This document shows, in pieces, positions 8,394 to 16,400 of a stretch of 64,000 nucleotides of DNA. Below the pieces are notes generated by a model. That model did not search any database. It saw only the letters and a program-made list of their open reading frames with translations, and was not told the DNA's origin. The translations under genes and the position numbers were made by a program. The DNA is taken from NCBI GenBank assembly GCA_046330395.1, contig JAXLSS010000013.1, forward strand, positions 25,200 to 89,199. The letters are read 5' to 3'. The stretch comes from Ga0077560 sp046330395 (GTDB lineage Bacteria; Actinomycetota; Thermoleophilia; Miltoncostaeales; Miltoncostaeaceae). Every line of letters begins with the position of its first letter. Position 1 is the stretch's first letter.

Positions 8394-8405
8394 TATGCTC
8401 GTTGC
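8394..8405 (+). promoter_or_regulatory. -10 element placing the start site on the cyclase ATG
   Basis: TATGCT (8394-8399) ends six bases before ATG 8406, and no Shine-Dalgarno sequence is present. This is the arrangement of a leaderless transcript. Confidence 0.5.
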
Positions 8406-9800
8406 ATGTCGCACGGAGGTCAACCGGAATTGCAGGGCCGTTCGGCGCTGATTGACGAGTGGGACGACATGCTGCGACGAACCCCGCCCGGTGTCCGCGC
8501 CCGCGTCGCGGAGGTGGCACGCGTCCACGCCGACCGGCTGGCCGAGCAGTTCTACGACACGATGCTGGCGCGACCCGACGCCGCGGCCCTGCTCAGCAAC
8601 GAGCTGGTGAGGACCCGCCTCAGCGCCTCCCTGGCCCTCTGGGTGCGCGACCTGTTCGCCGTGGACGGGCCCGGCCTCGAGGCCCAGACCGCCCATCAGC
8701 TGCACATCGGTGAGATCCACGCGCGCATCGGCGTGCCCCTGCACCTGGTGATGTCGGGCGCGCGCCTCCTGGCGCGGGAGCTGGTGCGTGCCCTCCCGCA
8801 GGACGACGAGCCGCCGGGGGCGCACCACCACTTTTACATCTGGGAGTCCATCGACCTCGCCATCGAGGCCATGAGCCTGGCGTTCGTGGGCGGCGCCATC
8901 CGCAGCGCGCGCGCCGCCGAGTCGTACCGCATCCACTCCATGGCCCAGAACATGGACATGGAGCGCGAACGCCAGCGCGCCGCGCTGCTGGACTGGGCGC
9001 AGACCGTGCTGTTCGAGCTGGACGAGCCCAGCCCGGGCCGGTTGCAGCGGCTCACCGGGTCCGAGTTCGGCCTCTGGCTGAGCCATCGTGGCGCGGCCGC
9101 CTTCGAGCATGTCCCGGAGCTCACCGCCATCCGCGACCTCGTGGCGCGGGTGGACGACGTGGTGATGCCCCGCCTGGAGGTGGTGCGCGCCGACGAGGTG
9201 GAGTCGCGCCGCGCGCTCACGCGGGAGCTCAACCAGCTCCTGTCGGAGATAAAGCATCTGCTGAGTGCCCTGTTCCAGGCACAGGCCGATACAGACGGTG
9301 CCAGGGATGTGGTGACGCACCTTCCCAACCGGAGGTTCCTCCCCACCGTCCTGGCCCGTGAGATCGCGATTCATCGCGAGATGGGAACGGGATTCGCCGT
9401 GATGCAGGTGGACATCGACGAGCTGCGGCTCATGAACGAGCGCCACGGGCGGGAGGGCGGCGACGTCATCCTGCGGGGGCTCACCGGCATCATCGGCGAC
9501 CTGCTGGGCACCGGCGACTTCGTGTTCCGCATCGGCGGGGACGACTTCCTGGTGATCCTGGTGGAGTGCGACGTCGCGCGGGCGGAGGCGGTGGCGGAGG
9601 CCGTGCGCGTGCGCGCCGAGTCGGCCACCTTCCTCATGCTGGACGGCGCACCCGTGAGCGTCGGGGTGAGCATCGGGCTGGCGATGTTCGACGGGCACCC
9701 GGATCCGGACATGCTGGTGATGAGTTCCGAGCGCGCCCTGCGCGCCGCGAAGGCCGCCGGCGGCGGCACCTGGCGCCGCGGAGAGCTGGGGGTGCGATGA
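8406..9800 (+). CDS. Globin-coupled diguanylate cyclase
   Basis: 464 residues. An N-terminal protoglobin-like sensor domain (~20-180) carries the proximal haem His at ~105 in 'HIGEIHARIGVPL', a motif of globin-coupled sensors such as DosC. A helical linker (~180-310) leads to a GGDEF domain (~315-460) with the active loop 'FRIGGDDFLVIL'. Here the signature is GGDDF, a conservative change that may keep activity. The inhibitory-site Arg that usually precedes it (RxxD) is Gly ('GTGD'), so product inhibition through that site should be absent. It probably makes cyclic di-GMP in response to O2 or another gas ligand. The start is ATG 8406, right after a -10 box, and it overlaps the next gene by 4 bp. 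Confidence 0.9.
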   Translation: MSHGGQPELQGRSALIDEWDDMLRRTPPGVRARVAEVARVHADRLAEQFYDTMLARPDAAALLSNELVRTRLSASLALWVRDLFAVDGPGLEAQTAHQLHIGEIHARIGVPLHLVMSGARLLARELVRALPQDDEPPGAHHHFYIWESIDLAIEAMSLAFVGGAIRSARAAESYRIHSMAQNMDMERERQRAALLDWAQTVLFELDEPSPGRLQRLTGSEFGLWLSHRGAAAFEHVPELTAIRDLVARVDDVVMPRLEVVRADEVESRRALTRELNQLLSEIKHLLSALFQAQADTDGARDVVTHLPNRRFLPTVLAREIAIHREMGTGFAVMQVDIDELRLMNERHGREGGDVILRGLTGIIGDLLGTGDFVFRIGGDDFLVILVECDVARAEAVAEAVRVRAESATFLMLDGAPVSVGVSIGLAMFDGHPDPDMLVMSSERALRAAKAAGGGTWRRGELGVR

Positions 9801-9994
9801 CCCCCGACGACGCCGTCACCCTCAACGACCTGCGGGCCGCGCTGGCCGCCGACCTGCCGCGCAGCGTGGTGTGGTCGATGTGGCTGCGCCTGCCCTTCGG
9901 GCAGATGGACATCGGCCTGGCACTGATCGAGAACGTGCAGCCGGACCCACCGGCGGTGCAGGACGCGCGCGAGGAGCAGAGTCCCCGCGGATAG
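9797..9994 (+). CDS. 65-residue protein translationally coupled to the diguanylate cyclase
   Basis: ATG 9797 overlaps the cyclase TGA (ATGA), so it is co-translated. The sequence 'MTPDDAVTLNDLRAALAAD' predicts a helix, then 'SVVWSMWLRLPFGQMDIGLALIEN' and a polar tail. No known family is recognised. The tight coupling suggests it binds or tunes the cyclase, or acts as its small output partner. The codon pattern matches neighbouring genes, which argues for a real protein. Confidence 0.65.
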   Translation: MTPDDAVTLNDLRAALAADLPRSVVWSMWLRLPFGQMDIGLALIENVQPDPPAVQDAREEQSPRG

Positions 9995-10030
9995 GCTTGC
10001 GCTTCACGGCAGGGAGCGTGAGCACCGCCC

Positions 10031-12796
10031 ATGGCGCAGCACGAGCTGATCGGCAGGGACGACGAGGTGGCCCGCCTCGAGGGCGCACTCGAGGAGGGCG
10101 CGCGCGGGCCCGTGGCGGTGCTGCTGGAGGGCGAACCGGGGATCGGCAAGACCAGCCTGTGGCGCGCGACGCTCACCACGGCGGCGACACGGGGAGCACG
10201 GGTGCTGCGCGCCAGCCCGGCGGGAACCGAGGCCGACCTGTCCTACGGGACCGTGGCCGACCTCATGGGCGACGCGCTCCCCGAGGTGGAGGGTGACCTG
10301 CCGGCGCCCCAGCGCCGCGCGCTGCGCGTGGCCCTGCTGGAGGAGGATGCCGGCGGGGTGGGCGTCGATGACCGCGCCGTCGGCGCGGCGCTGCTGGGCA
10401 GCCTCCGGCTGCTGGCCCGGCGGTGCGCGGTGGTGGTGGGCATCGACGACCTGCAGTGGCTGGACGGGGCATCGGGTGCGGCCCTGGCGTTCGCGGCGCG
10501 CCGCGTGGACGACGCGCCCATCACGTTCCTCCTGGCCGCCCGCCCACGCTGGGCCGCCTCATCCCTGGACCCGGTGCGCACCTTCCAGGCGATCGGCCTG
10601 CGCAGACTGCCGGTGGGGGCGCTCAGCCTGGGCGCGATCCACAAACTGCTGCACGCGCGGCTGGGCATGGCGCTGCCCCGCCCCACCCTGCGCCGCCTGT
10701 TCGACGTCAGCGGTGGCAACCCGTTCTTCGCCCTCGAGATCGGACGCGCCCTGCAGCGGCGGGACCATCCCGAGCCCGGCGAGCCGCTGCCCATCCCGGA
10801 CACCCTGGACGCCATCATCCGCGACCGGCTGAACGGCCTGCCGGAGGTGACGCGCCGGGTGCTGACGGTGGCCGCACTGGCGGCGGAACCCAGCGTGCGG
10901 CTGGTGGGTGCGGGCGTGGCCCTCGACGACGCCGTGCGGGCGGACCTGCTGGAGGCCGATGGCGAGCGGCTGCGGTTCACGCACCCGCTGCTGCGCACCG
11001 CCGCCGCCGATCTGCTGGGCACCGCGGGCCGGCGGGAGGTGCACCGGCGGCTGGCGCTGCTGGTGCTTGACGCCGACGAGCGCGCCCGGCACCTGGCCCT
11101 CGGGGCGGAGGGCCCGTCGGCCGAGATCGCCGCCGAACTCGATGACGCCGCCGCGCGATCGGCGGCCCGCGGGGCCACGGACGCGGCGGCCGGTTTCGCG
11201 CGCCTGGCCCTGCAGCTGACACCGGGCACCGACCGCGGGACCGTGCTGCGACGACGCGTGGCGGTGGCCGAGCGTGACGCCGCGTCGGGCGACGTCGTGG
11301 CCGCACGCGAAACCCTGGAGGCCATCCTGGCCGAGCTGCCCCCGGGCCCCGAGCGCGCCCAGGCGCTGCTGATGCTCTCGGCGTTGTGCGAGCACGACAT
11401 GGCCGCGGCCACGGAACTGGGAGTGCGGGCGCTGTCCGAGGCCCCGCCGGATGACGATGCCCTGCGGGCCGCGATCGGCTGCCAGCTGGCGCTGGCCCGG
11501 TTCATCGGCGGCCGGCTGGACGCGGCGGCCGCCGTGGGGAGGGAGGCGCTGGAGCACGCCCACCGCAGCGGTGACCCGGCCGCCCTGGCGCACGCAACCG
11601 CCACCGTCGGGCTGGTGGACGCGTCGGCCGGGCGGCCGCGGCCCCATGACTTCTGGGAGCCCGCGCTGCGCGCCGAGGCGGACCTGCCGCCCAGCGCGTT
11701 CGACGTGATGGAGCCGCCCTCGCTGGTGTACGGGATGCAGCTGATGTGGGCCGACCGCCCGGATGAGGCGCGCGAGCTGCTGGCGCGCGACGAGGCGCGG
11801 GCGCTGGCGCACGGCCACGAGATCCGGGCGTACTCGGCCTGGTTCCACCTGGTGGAGCTGGAGGTGCGGGCGGGGAGGTGGGACGTCGCGCAGGAGCTGG
11901 CGTCCCGCATGGAGGCCTTCGTGGGGCAGCGCGGCCTGGAGCAGAGCCAGGGCGCCGCCCACTTCTGCACGGCATGGGTGGCGGCCCACAGGGGTGAGGA
12001 GACGCAGGCCCGCACCGCGGCCCTCGCGGGCATCGCCAACGCCGAGCGCGTGGGCGACACCGTGTTCCTGGCCCAGTGCCGGTGCGTGCTGGGGTTCCTG
12101 GAACTGTCCCTGGGCGACGCCGCGGCGGCCGACGGCCACCTGCGCGGCCTGTGGCCCGAGCTGCGTGCCATGGGCTACCGGGAACCCAGCATCTACCCGG
12201 TGCTGCCCAACGCGGCGGAGGCCCTCATCCAGCTGGGCCGGCTGGACGAGGCGGCCGCGCTGCTGGACGAGTTGCGGGACCTGGGCACCGGGATCGGCAG
12301 CGCGTGGGCCACGGCGCTGTCCACGCGCGGCCTGGGACTGCTGGAGGGGGCACGCGGCGATGTGGATGCGGCGGCCGCGCGGCTGGAGGATGCCCTCGCC
12401 CACCACGCGCGCCTGCCGGTGCCGTTCGAGCGGGCCCGCACCCTGCAGGCCCTGGGCGCGGTGCAGCGGCGGCGCAAGCAGAAGCGGGCGGGCCGCGAGG
12501 CGCTGGAGGAGGCGCTGGCCACCTTCGAGCGTCTGGGTGCCCGCATCTGGGCCGAGCGCACGCGGGGGGAGCTGGCGCGTGTGAGCGGGCGACGGGCGTC
12601 GGCGGTGCTCACCGCCACCGAGCAGCGCGTGGCCGACCTGGTGGCCGACGGCCACTCCAACCGGGAGGTGGCGGACGCCCTGTTCGTGTCCGTGCGGGCG
12701 GTGGAGGCCAACCTCACCCGCATCTACGCGAAGCTCGGCATCCGCGGGCGCGCCGAGCTGATGCGGGCCGTGCTGGAGGGCCGCAGGCAGCTCTGA
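10031..12796 (+). CDS. LAL-family LuxR regulator (AAA ATPase, TPR-like, HTH)
   Basis: 921 residues, the usual length for large ATP-binding LuxR (LAL/MalT-type) regulators. The N-terminal ATPase has Walker A 'LLEGEPGIGKTSLW' (~35-48) and Walker B 'VVVGIDDLQWLDG' (~135-147). The middle ~350-800 is Ala/Leu/Arg-rich helical repeat of TPR type, which usually binds the inducer. The C-terminus is a LuxR helix-turn-helix ('LTATEQRVADLVADGHSNREVADALF', 'VEANLTRIYAKLG'). It is followed after 78 bp, containing a 24-bp inverted repeat, by a solute-binding-protein operon, which is the natural target to suggest. A TAGGCT -10-like box lies at 9991-9996. Confidence 0.92.
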   Translation: MAQHELIGRDDEVARLEGALEEGARGPVAVLLEGEPGIGKTSLWRATLTTAATRGARVLRASPAGTEADLSYGTVADLMGDALPEVEGDLPAPQRRALRVALLEEDAGGVGVDDRAVGAALLGSLRLLARRCAVVVGIDDLQWLDGASGAALAFAARRVDDAPITFLLAARPRWAASSLDPVRTFQAIGLRRLPVGALSLGAIHKLLHARLGMALPRPTLRRLFDVSGGNPFFALEIGRALQRRDHPEPGEPLPIPDTLDAIIRDRLNGLPEVTRRVLTVAALAAEPSVRLVGAGVALDDAVRADLLEADGERLRFTHPLLRTAAADLLGTAGRREVHRRLALLVLDADERARHLALGAEGPSAEIAAELDDAAARSAARGATDAAAGFARLALQLTPGTDRGTVLRRRVAVAERDAASGDVVAARETLEAILAELPPGPERAQALLMLSALCEHDMAAATELGVRALSEAPPDDDALRAAIGCQLALARFIGGRLDAAAAVGREALEHAHRSGDPAALAHATATVGLVDASAGRPRPHDFWEPALRAEADLPPSAFDVMEPPSLVYGMQLMWADRPDEARELLARDEARALAHGHEIRAYSAWFHLVELEVRAGRWDVAQELASRMEAFVGQRGLEQSQGAAHFCTAWVAAHRGEETQARTAALAGIANAERVGDTVFLAQCRCVLGFLELSLGDAAAADGHLRGLWPELRAMGYREPSIYPVLPNAAEALIQLGRLDEAAALLDELRDLGTGIGSAWATALSTRGLGLLEGARGDVDAAAARLEDALAHHARLPVPFERARTLQALGAVQRRRKQKRAGREALEEALATFERLGARIWAERTRGELARVSGRRASAVLTATEQRVADLVADGHSNREVADALFVSVRAVEANLTRIYAKLGIRGRAELMRAVLEGRRQL

Positions 12797-12818
12797 CGCC
12801 GGGCATCCCGGCGCGCCC

Positions 12819-12842
12819 AAAGTGTGTGGGTGCCCACACTTT
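12819..12842. promoter_or_regulatory. Inverted repeat between LAL regulator and binding-protein operon
   Basis: AAAGTGTG and CACACTTT form perfect 8-bp arms around an 8-bp centre. It begins 23 bp after the regulator stop and ends 32 bp before the operon start. It may be a terminator, though no U-tract follows, or the operator of the upstream regulator. Confidence 0.45.
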
Positions 12843-12874
12843 CCGGCCCGACCGAGGGTCGCGAGTGTGGCCGC

Positions 12875-13144
12875 ATGCTGTTCCTGATCGAGGCCTACGT
12901 CGCCCGCGGCGACGCGCACGCCATCCCCGCCACCGTCGCCCGTCTGCGACGCCAGGCGCGGGCGGCGTCGGCGCAGCTGCACTCGGCGATCCACCTGCCC
13001 GACGACGAGACCTGCTTCTACCTGGTGCAGGCCGTCGATGCGCACGCCGTGCACCGGTTGGCCGCCGCCGCCGGGATCGACGCCCAGCGCATCGGCGAGG
13101 CCCTCGACTGGCCCGCTCACGTCGTTCCCAAGGAGACCCCATGA
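12875..13144 (+). CDS. DUF4242-like small protein (nickel-binding-protein fold)
   Basis: 89 residues. 'MLFLIEAYVARGDAHAIPATVARLRRQARAAS' followed by 'AIHLPDDETCFYLVQAVDAHAVHRLAAAAGI' has the strand-helix-strand order of DUF4242/SCO4226-type ferredoxin-like proteins, including the 'DETCFYLVQA' strand. Some relatives bind nickel, but the role here is unknown. ATG 12875 is the conserved start; the upstream codons extend into the inverted repeat. Its TGA overlaps the next ATG (ATGA), making it the first gene of a four-gene operon after the LAL regulator. Confidence 0.75.
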   Translation: MLFLIEAYVARGDAHAIPATVARLRRQARAASAQLHSAIHLPDDETCFYLVQAVDAHAVHRLAAAAGIDAQRIGEALDWPAHVVPKETP

Positions 13145-13368
13145 CCCGCTGCCGCATCGCCGCCATCACCGCCGCCACGCTCCTCGCGGGCGCCCCCGCC
13201 GCCATCGCCGCCATCCCCCACGACGGGGCGGCCACGCCGCTCACGGTGGTCGCCACCGCGGCGCCCATCGACCCGTGTCCCACGGACGCTTTCCCTGCCT
13301 TCGTGTGCCATCGGATGATGGCCGGGATGGACAACGAGCGGCACACCCTCTGGACCAGCGAACGCTGA
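13141..13368 (+). CDS. Exported 75-residue peptide
   Basis: It starts at ATG 13141, inside the stop of the preceding gene. 'MTRCRIAAITAATLLAGAPAAIAA' is a clear signal peptide with an Ala-x-Ala cleavage site. The mature 50 residues carry two Cys ('DPCPTDAFPAFVCHRM') that could form a disulfide, then a polar, charged end ('MDNERHTLWTSER'). No family recognised. Its position between the DUF4242-like gene and the solute-binding lipoprotein suggests a shared extracytoplasmic job. Confidence 0.6.
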   Translation: MTRCRIAAITAATLLAGAPAAIAAIPHDGAATPLTVVATAAPIDPCPTDAFPAFVCHRMMAGMDNERHTLWTSER

Positions 13369-13397
13369 ACCACTCCGGACCTGCGAGGAGACCACCG

Positions 13398-15314
13398 ATG
13401 CCCCTGATCACACGCCGCCGCACCGCCCTTGCGCTGGCCGCCGCACTGCCCGCCCTGGCGGCGGGGTGCGGCGGGGGCTCCGGCGCCCCGCAGCACACCT
13501 CCGCCGCCGACGCCGACGCCGGGTTCGCACGGACGGCCGCCGGGCTCACCGGCCCGGTCACCTTCGGCACGCCGGCACGCGGCGGCACCTTCCGCGCCGC
13601 CGGCCCGGACCTTGTGTTCTCCGCCGCGCTTGACCCCACCGCCGAGTACTCGGGGTTCGGCTGGGGCATCCTGCACGGGCTGCTGGTGCGGCCCCTGCTG
13701 GGCTACTCCCTGGGCGCCGGAGACGCCGGCAACCGGCTGCGTCCCGACCTGGCCGAGGCGCTGCCGGAGGTGTCGGCGGACGGGCGCACCTACACCGTGC
13801 ACCTGCGACACGGCGTGCGGTTCGCGCCACCGGTGTCGCGCGAGGTCACCGCCGGCGACGTGGTGACCGCCCTCGAGCGCGTCGGAACCCCATCGGTGGC
13901 TGCCCAGTACGGCTTCTACTACGACGTGATCCAGGGCATGGACGCCTTCCGCAGGGGGAAGGCCCGCACCATCAGCGGCATCACCGCGCCCGACCGGTAC
14001 ACGCTGCGCATCCATCTGCTGCGCGCCACGCCCGAGTTCCCGTACCGCCTGGCCCTGCCCGCCACGGCGCCCATCCCCCGCGAGGTCTCGCGGTGCCACA
14101 CCGGGGCCGGCGAGTACGGCCGGTACCTCATCGCCACGGGCCCGTACATGATCCATGGGAGCGACCGGCTGGCCGCGGCCTGCGCGGCGCAGCACCCCAT
14201 CGACGGCTTCCGGCCCGGCGCGTTCCTTCGCCTGGTGCGGAACCCCGCCTACGACCCGGCCACCGACGACACCACGGTGCGGCCGGCCCTGCCGGACGCG
14301 TTCACCTTCAGCGTGGACAGCAACCCGGGTGACATCCACGACCGCATCGTGCGCGGTGACCTGGAGACGGAGACGCTGCCGACGCCCCCGAAGGTGATCC
14401 GCGCGCACCTCACCGACCCGGCCACACGCACCCGTCTGCGCGTGAACGCGTCCGGGCAGGTCAACTACCTGGTGCTCAACCTCACCGAGCCGCCGTTCGA
14501 CGACGTGCACGTGCGGCGCGCGCTGGCCCTGGCCCTCGACCTGCAGGCGGTGCGGCGCAGCCAGGGGGGCATCCTCAACGGACCCATCGCCACGCACATC
14601 CTCCCCGATTCCCTGCTGCCCATGGATGCGTCCGTGGCCGTCCAGAAGCCGCCGTACCGCGGGGACACCCCCGCGGCCCACGCGGAGATGGCGCGGTCGA
14701 GGTACGACCGCAACCACGACGGCCGCTGTGACGGCGCGGTGTGCCAGGACGTGCTGATGGTCACCGACAGCGCCGCCCCGCTGGCGCTGGCCACACCCGT
14801 GATCCGCCAGGCGGCGAGCGTCATCGGCGTGCACCTGCGGGTGCAGGAGGTGCCGTTCGGCGCGGCGGCGTCCGCCCTGCAGACGCCGGCCCGGCGGGTG
14901 GCCCTGTCCCCGGCATACGCCTGGGCGGCGGACTACGGCGATCCCTCCACGTTCGTGGACCCGCTCCTCACCACCAAGGGCATCGCGCCGTCGGGCGCCA
15001 GCAACGTGTCGCTGCTGGGGATCACGCCGGCGCTGGCCCGGTCGGTGCACGCCCGCGTTCCCACCTCGGCTGTGCCCAGCATCGACTCCGCCGCGGCGGA
15101 GTGCGCCGCCCTGGCCGGAGCGCCGCGGAAGGACTGCTACGCCCGGCTGGACCGCCACGTGACGCGCGACATCGTCCCCATGATCCCTCTGCTGCAGGCA
15201 ACGGTGATCAACGAGCTCGGCCCGGCGGTGACGCGCTTCGACTTCGACCAGTCCAGCGGCTTCACCTCATGGGCACGCGTGGCCGTGGACCCCTCCAAGC
15301 AGGGAGCCGGATGA
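13398..15314 (+). CDS. Family 5 (peptide/nickel type) solute-binding lipoprotein
   Basis: 638 residues. The leader 'TRRRTALALAAALPALAAGC' has a twin-Arg-like start and a lipobox with Cys24. The mature protein follows the SBP_bac_5 pattern: 'LRPDLAEALPEVSADGRTYTVHLRHGVRF', 'VTAGDVVTALERV', 'NYLVLNLTEPPFDDVHVRRALALALD' and 'WAADYGDPSTFVDPLL'. It should capture a peptide or similar ligand outside the membrane. A 'DRNHDGRCD' stretch (~436-444) matches the DxNxDGxxD loop of EF-hand-like calcium sites. No permease or ATPase gene accompanies it; the operon instead contains small proteins. Ribosome site GAGGAG precedes ATG 13398. Confidence 0.9.
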   Translation: MPLITRRRTALALAAALPALAAGCGGGSGAPQHTSAADADAGFARTAAGLTGPVTFGTPARGGTFRAAGPDLVFSAALDPTAEYSGFGWGILHGLLVRPLLGYSLGAGDAGNRLRPDLAEALPEVSADGRTYTVHLRHGVRFAPPVSREVTAGDVVTALERVGTPSVAAQYGFYYDVIQGMDAFRRGKARTISGITAPDRYTLRIHLLRATPEFPYRLALPATAPIPREVSRCHTGAGEYGRYLIATGPYMIHGSDRLAAACAAQHPIDGFRPGAFLRLVRNPAYDPATDDTTVRPALPDAFTFSVDSNPGDIHDRIVRGDLETETLPTPPKVIRAHLTDPATRTRLRVNASGQVNYLVLNLTEPPFDDVHVRRALALALDLQAVRRSQGGILNGPIATHILPDSLLPMDASVAVQKPPYRGDTPAAHAEMARSRYDRNHDGRCDGAVCQDVLMVTDSAAPLALATPVIRQAASVIGVHLRVQEVPFGAAASALQTPARRVALSPAYAWAADYGDPSTFVDPLLTTKGIAPSGASNVSLLGITPALARSVHARVPTSAVPSIDSAAAECAALAGAPRKDCYARLDRHVTRDIVPMIPLLQATVINELGPAVTRFDFDQSSGFTSWARVAVDPSKQGAG

Positions 15315-15496
15315 GCGCTCGGTCCGCCGAGACCACCCGAGGACACCCGCACATGGACGCGGACGGCTTCAGCGTGCTCCGCCACGAGTTCGCGCAGCGG
15401 CGACGGGAGGCGTGCGACCGGATCGACGGGGCGTACCCGGCGCCCGCCACCGTCACGACCCCCGCCGCGCTCCCGGTGGGAGTGCCCGTTCCCTGA
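15311..15496 (+). CDS. 61-residue protein coupled to the solute-binding protein
   Basis: ATG 15311 overlaps the preceding TGA (ATGA). 'MDADGFSVLRHEFAQRRREACDRIDGAYPAP' predicts an amphipathic, charged helix with one Cys, and the tail is Pro/Val/Thr-rich. There is no signal peptide, so it is presumably cytosolic. No family is recognised. It is the fourth gene of the operon that begins with the DUF4242-like gene. Confidence 0.55.
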   Translation: MSARSAETTRGHPHMDADGFSVLRHEFAQRRREACDRIDGAYPAPATVTTPAALPVGVPVP

Positions 15497-15574
15497 GGAC
15501 GGCTGGCGCGACCGTGATCCCGGACCACGGCCGCGCGCTGCGGGGCGCATCACGATCGGCGCCCTGAGCGGGCC

Positions 15575-16233
15575 TCAGCCGGTGGGCACCAAACAGATCG
15601 CGTGCATGCTCACCGACGGGAAGGGGCGCCGCCACCCGTGATGTTGGCCGTCACCCTCCACGAGGTGCCCTGGGATACATCGACGGTGAAGCCGCCCCAC
15701 GTCGCATTGCCGCTGAACGCGCGCCCGATCGCCGTCCACCGGCGGGGGCAGTCGGAGGTGAGGTCGACGTTCATCGGCGAGCTGTCGATCTGCACCCCTC
15801 GGCGATGGTCCCGATCGCCACCGAATACGAGGTCCTGTTCGCGCCCGCTGCCGGCCCCCGCGCGCCGGTGTCGCCCTTCGCGCCGGTCCTGCGCCCGTCG
15901 CCCCGGGAGGCCCCTGGGCCCCCGGGTCACCCTTCACGCCGGCGGGACCCATGGCGCCCGTGGCGCCCTTCAGCCGACCGGGCCGCGCGGCCCGGCGGGG
16001 CCCGCCGGGCCCTGCGGCCCGCGGTTATTCCAGTTGATGGCGTACTCGCCGGTGCGGCACTGCCCGCCGGTCACCACGCGCAGCACGCCGGTCTGCCGCG
16101 ACACGCAGCCGTTGTAGGTGGTGTTGCCGGGGTCGGTGGCCACCGCGAGCGCGGCGCCGCCGATGAGGCCCGCCGCCAGCACGCCTCCGCAGGCGGCCGC
16201 GATGCCGCCCCGGGTACGAGGAATCACGGACAT
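15575..16233 (-). pseudogene. Decayed secreted collagen-like protein
   Basis: ATG 16233 opens a signal peptide and a typical head domain ('TYNGCVSRQTGVLRVVTGGQCRTGEYAINWNNRGPQGPAGPAGPRG'-like order, given in parts). The Gly-X-Y repeat then runs through three reading frames: 'GPVG' stops at 15970, 'KGATGAMGPAGVKGDPGAQGPPGATG' continues in a second frame, and 'TGAKGDTGARGP' in a third. The C-terminal domain ('PMNVDLTSDCPRRW', 'ATWGGFTVDVSQGTSWRVTANITGGG') needs further shifts to reach the expected end 'MHAICLVPTG'. At least three single-base frame changes within 400 bp point to a dead gene, or to very poor local consensus. An intact paralogue-like gene lies at 35727. Confidence 0.75.
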
Positions 16234-16400
16234 GGTGCGTCCCTTTCGTCGTGGGTCGCCCCGTTTCTCGCTCAGCGCCGGATGTTTCCGCAACTGCCCC
16301 TTTGGGGAGTCCACGCGCGTGCGGGCCCACCCGGACCCCACCACCGCCGGCACCGTTCGTGACACGCTCGCACGACGGCCGCACGACACGGGAGGAACTC

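Noticed and set aside
10559..13120. 853-codon open frame on the minus strand opposite the LAL regulator
   Set aside because: It mirrors a real coding frame in high-GC DNA, is full of His, Arg, Gly and Gln and shows no domain. The plus-strand frame has Walker and HTH motifs.
12714..15158. 814-codon minus-strand frame opposite the binding-protein operon
   Set aside because: Low-complexity Gly/Arg/His composition without motifs; the plus strand encodes a clear lipoprotein and coupled small genes.
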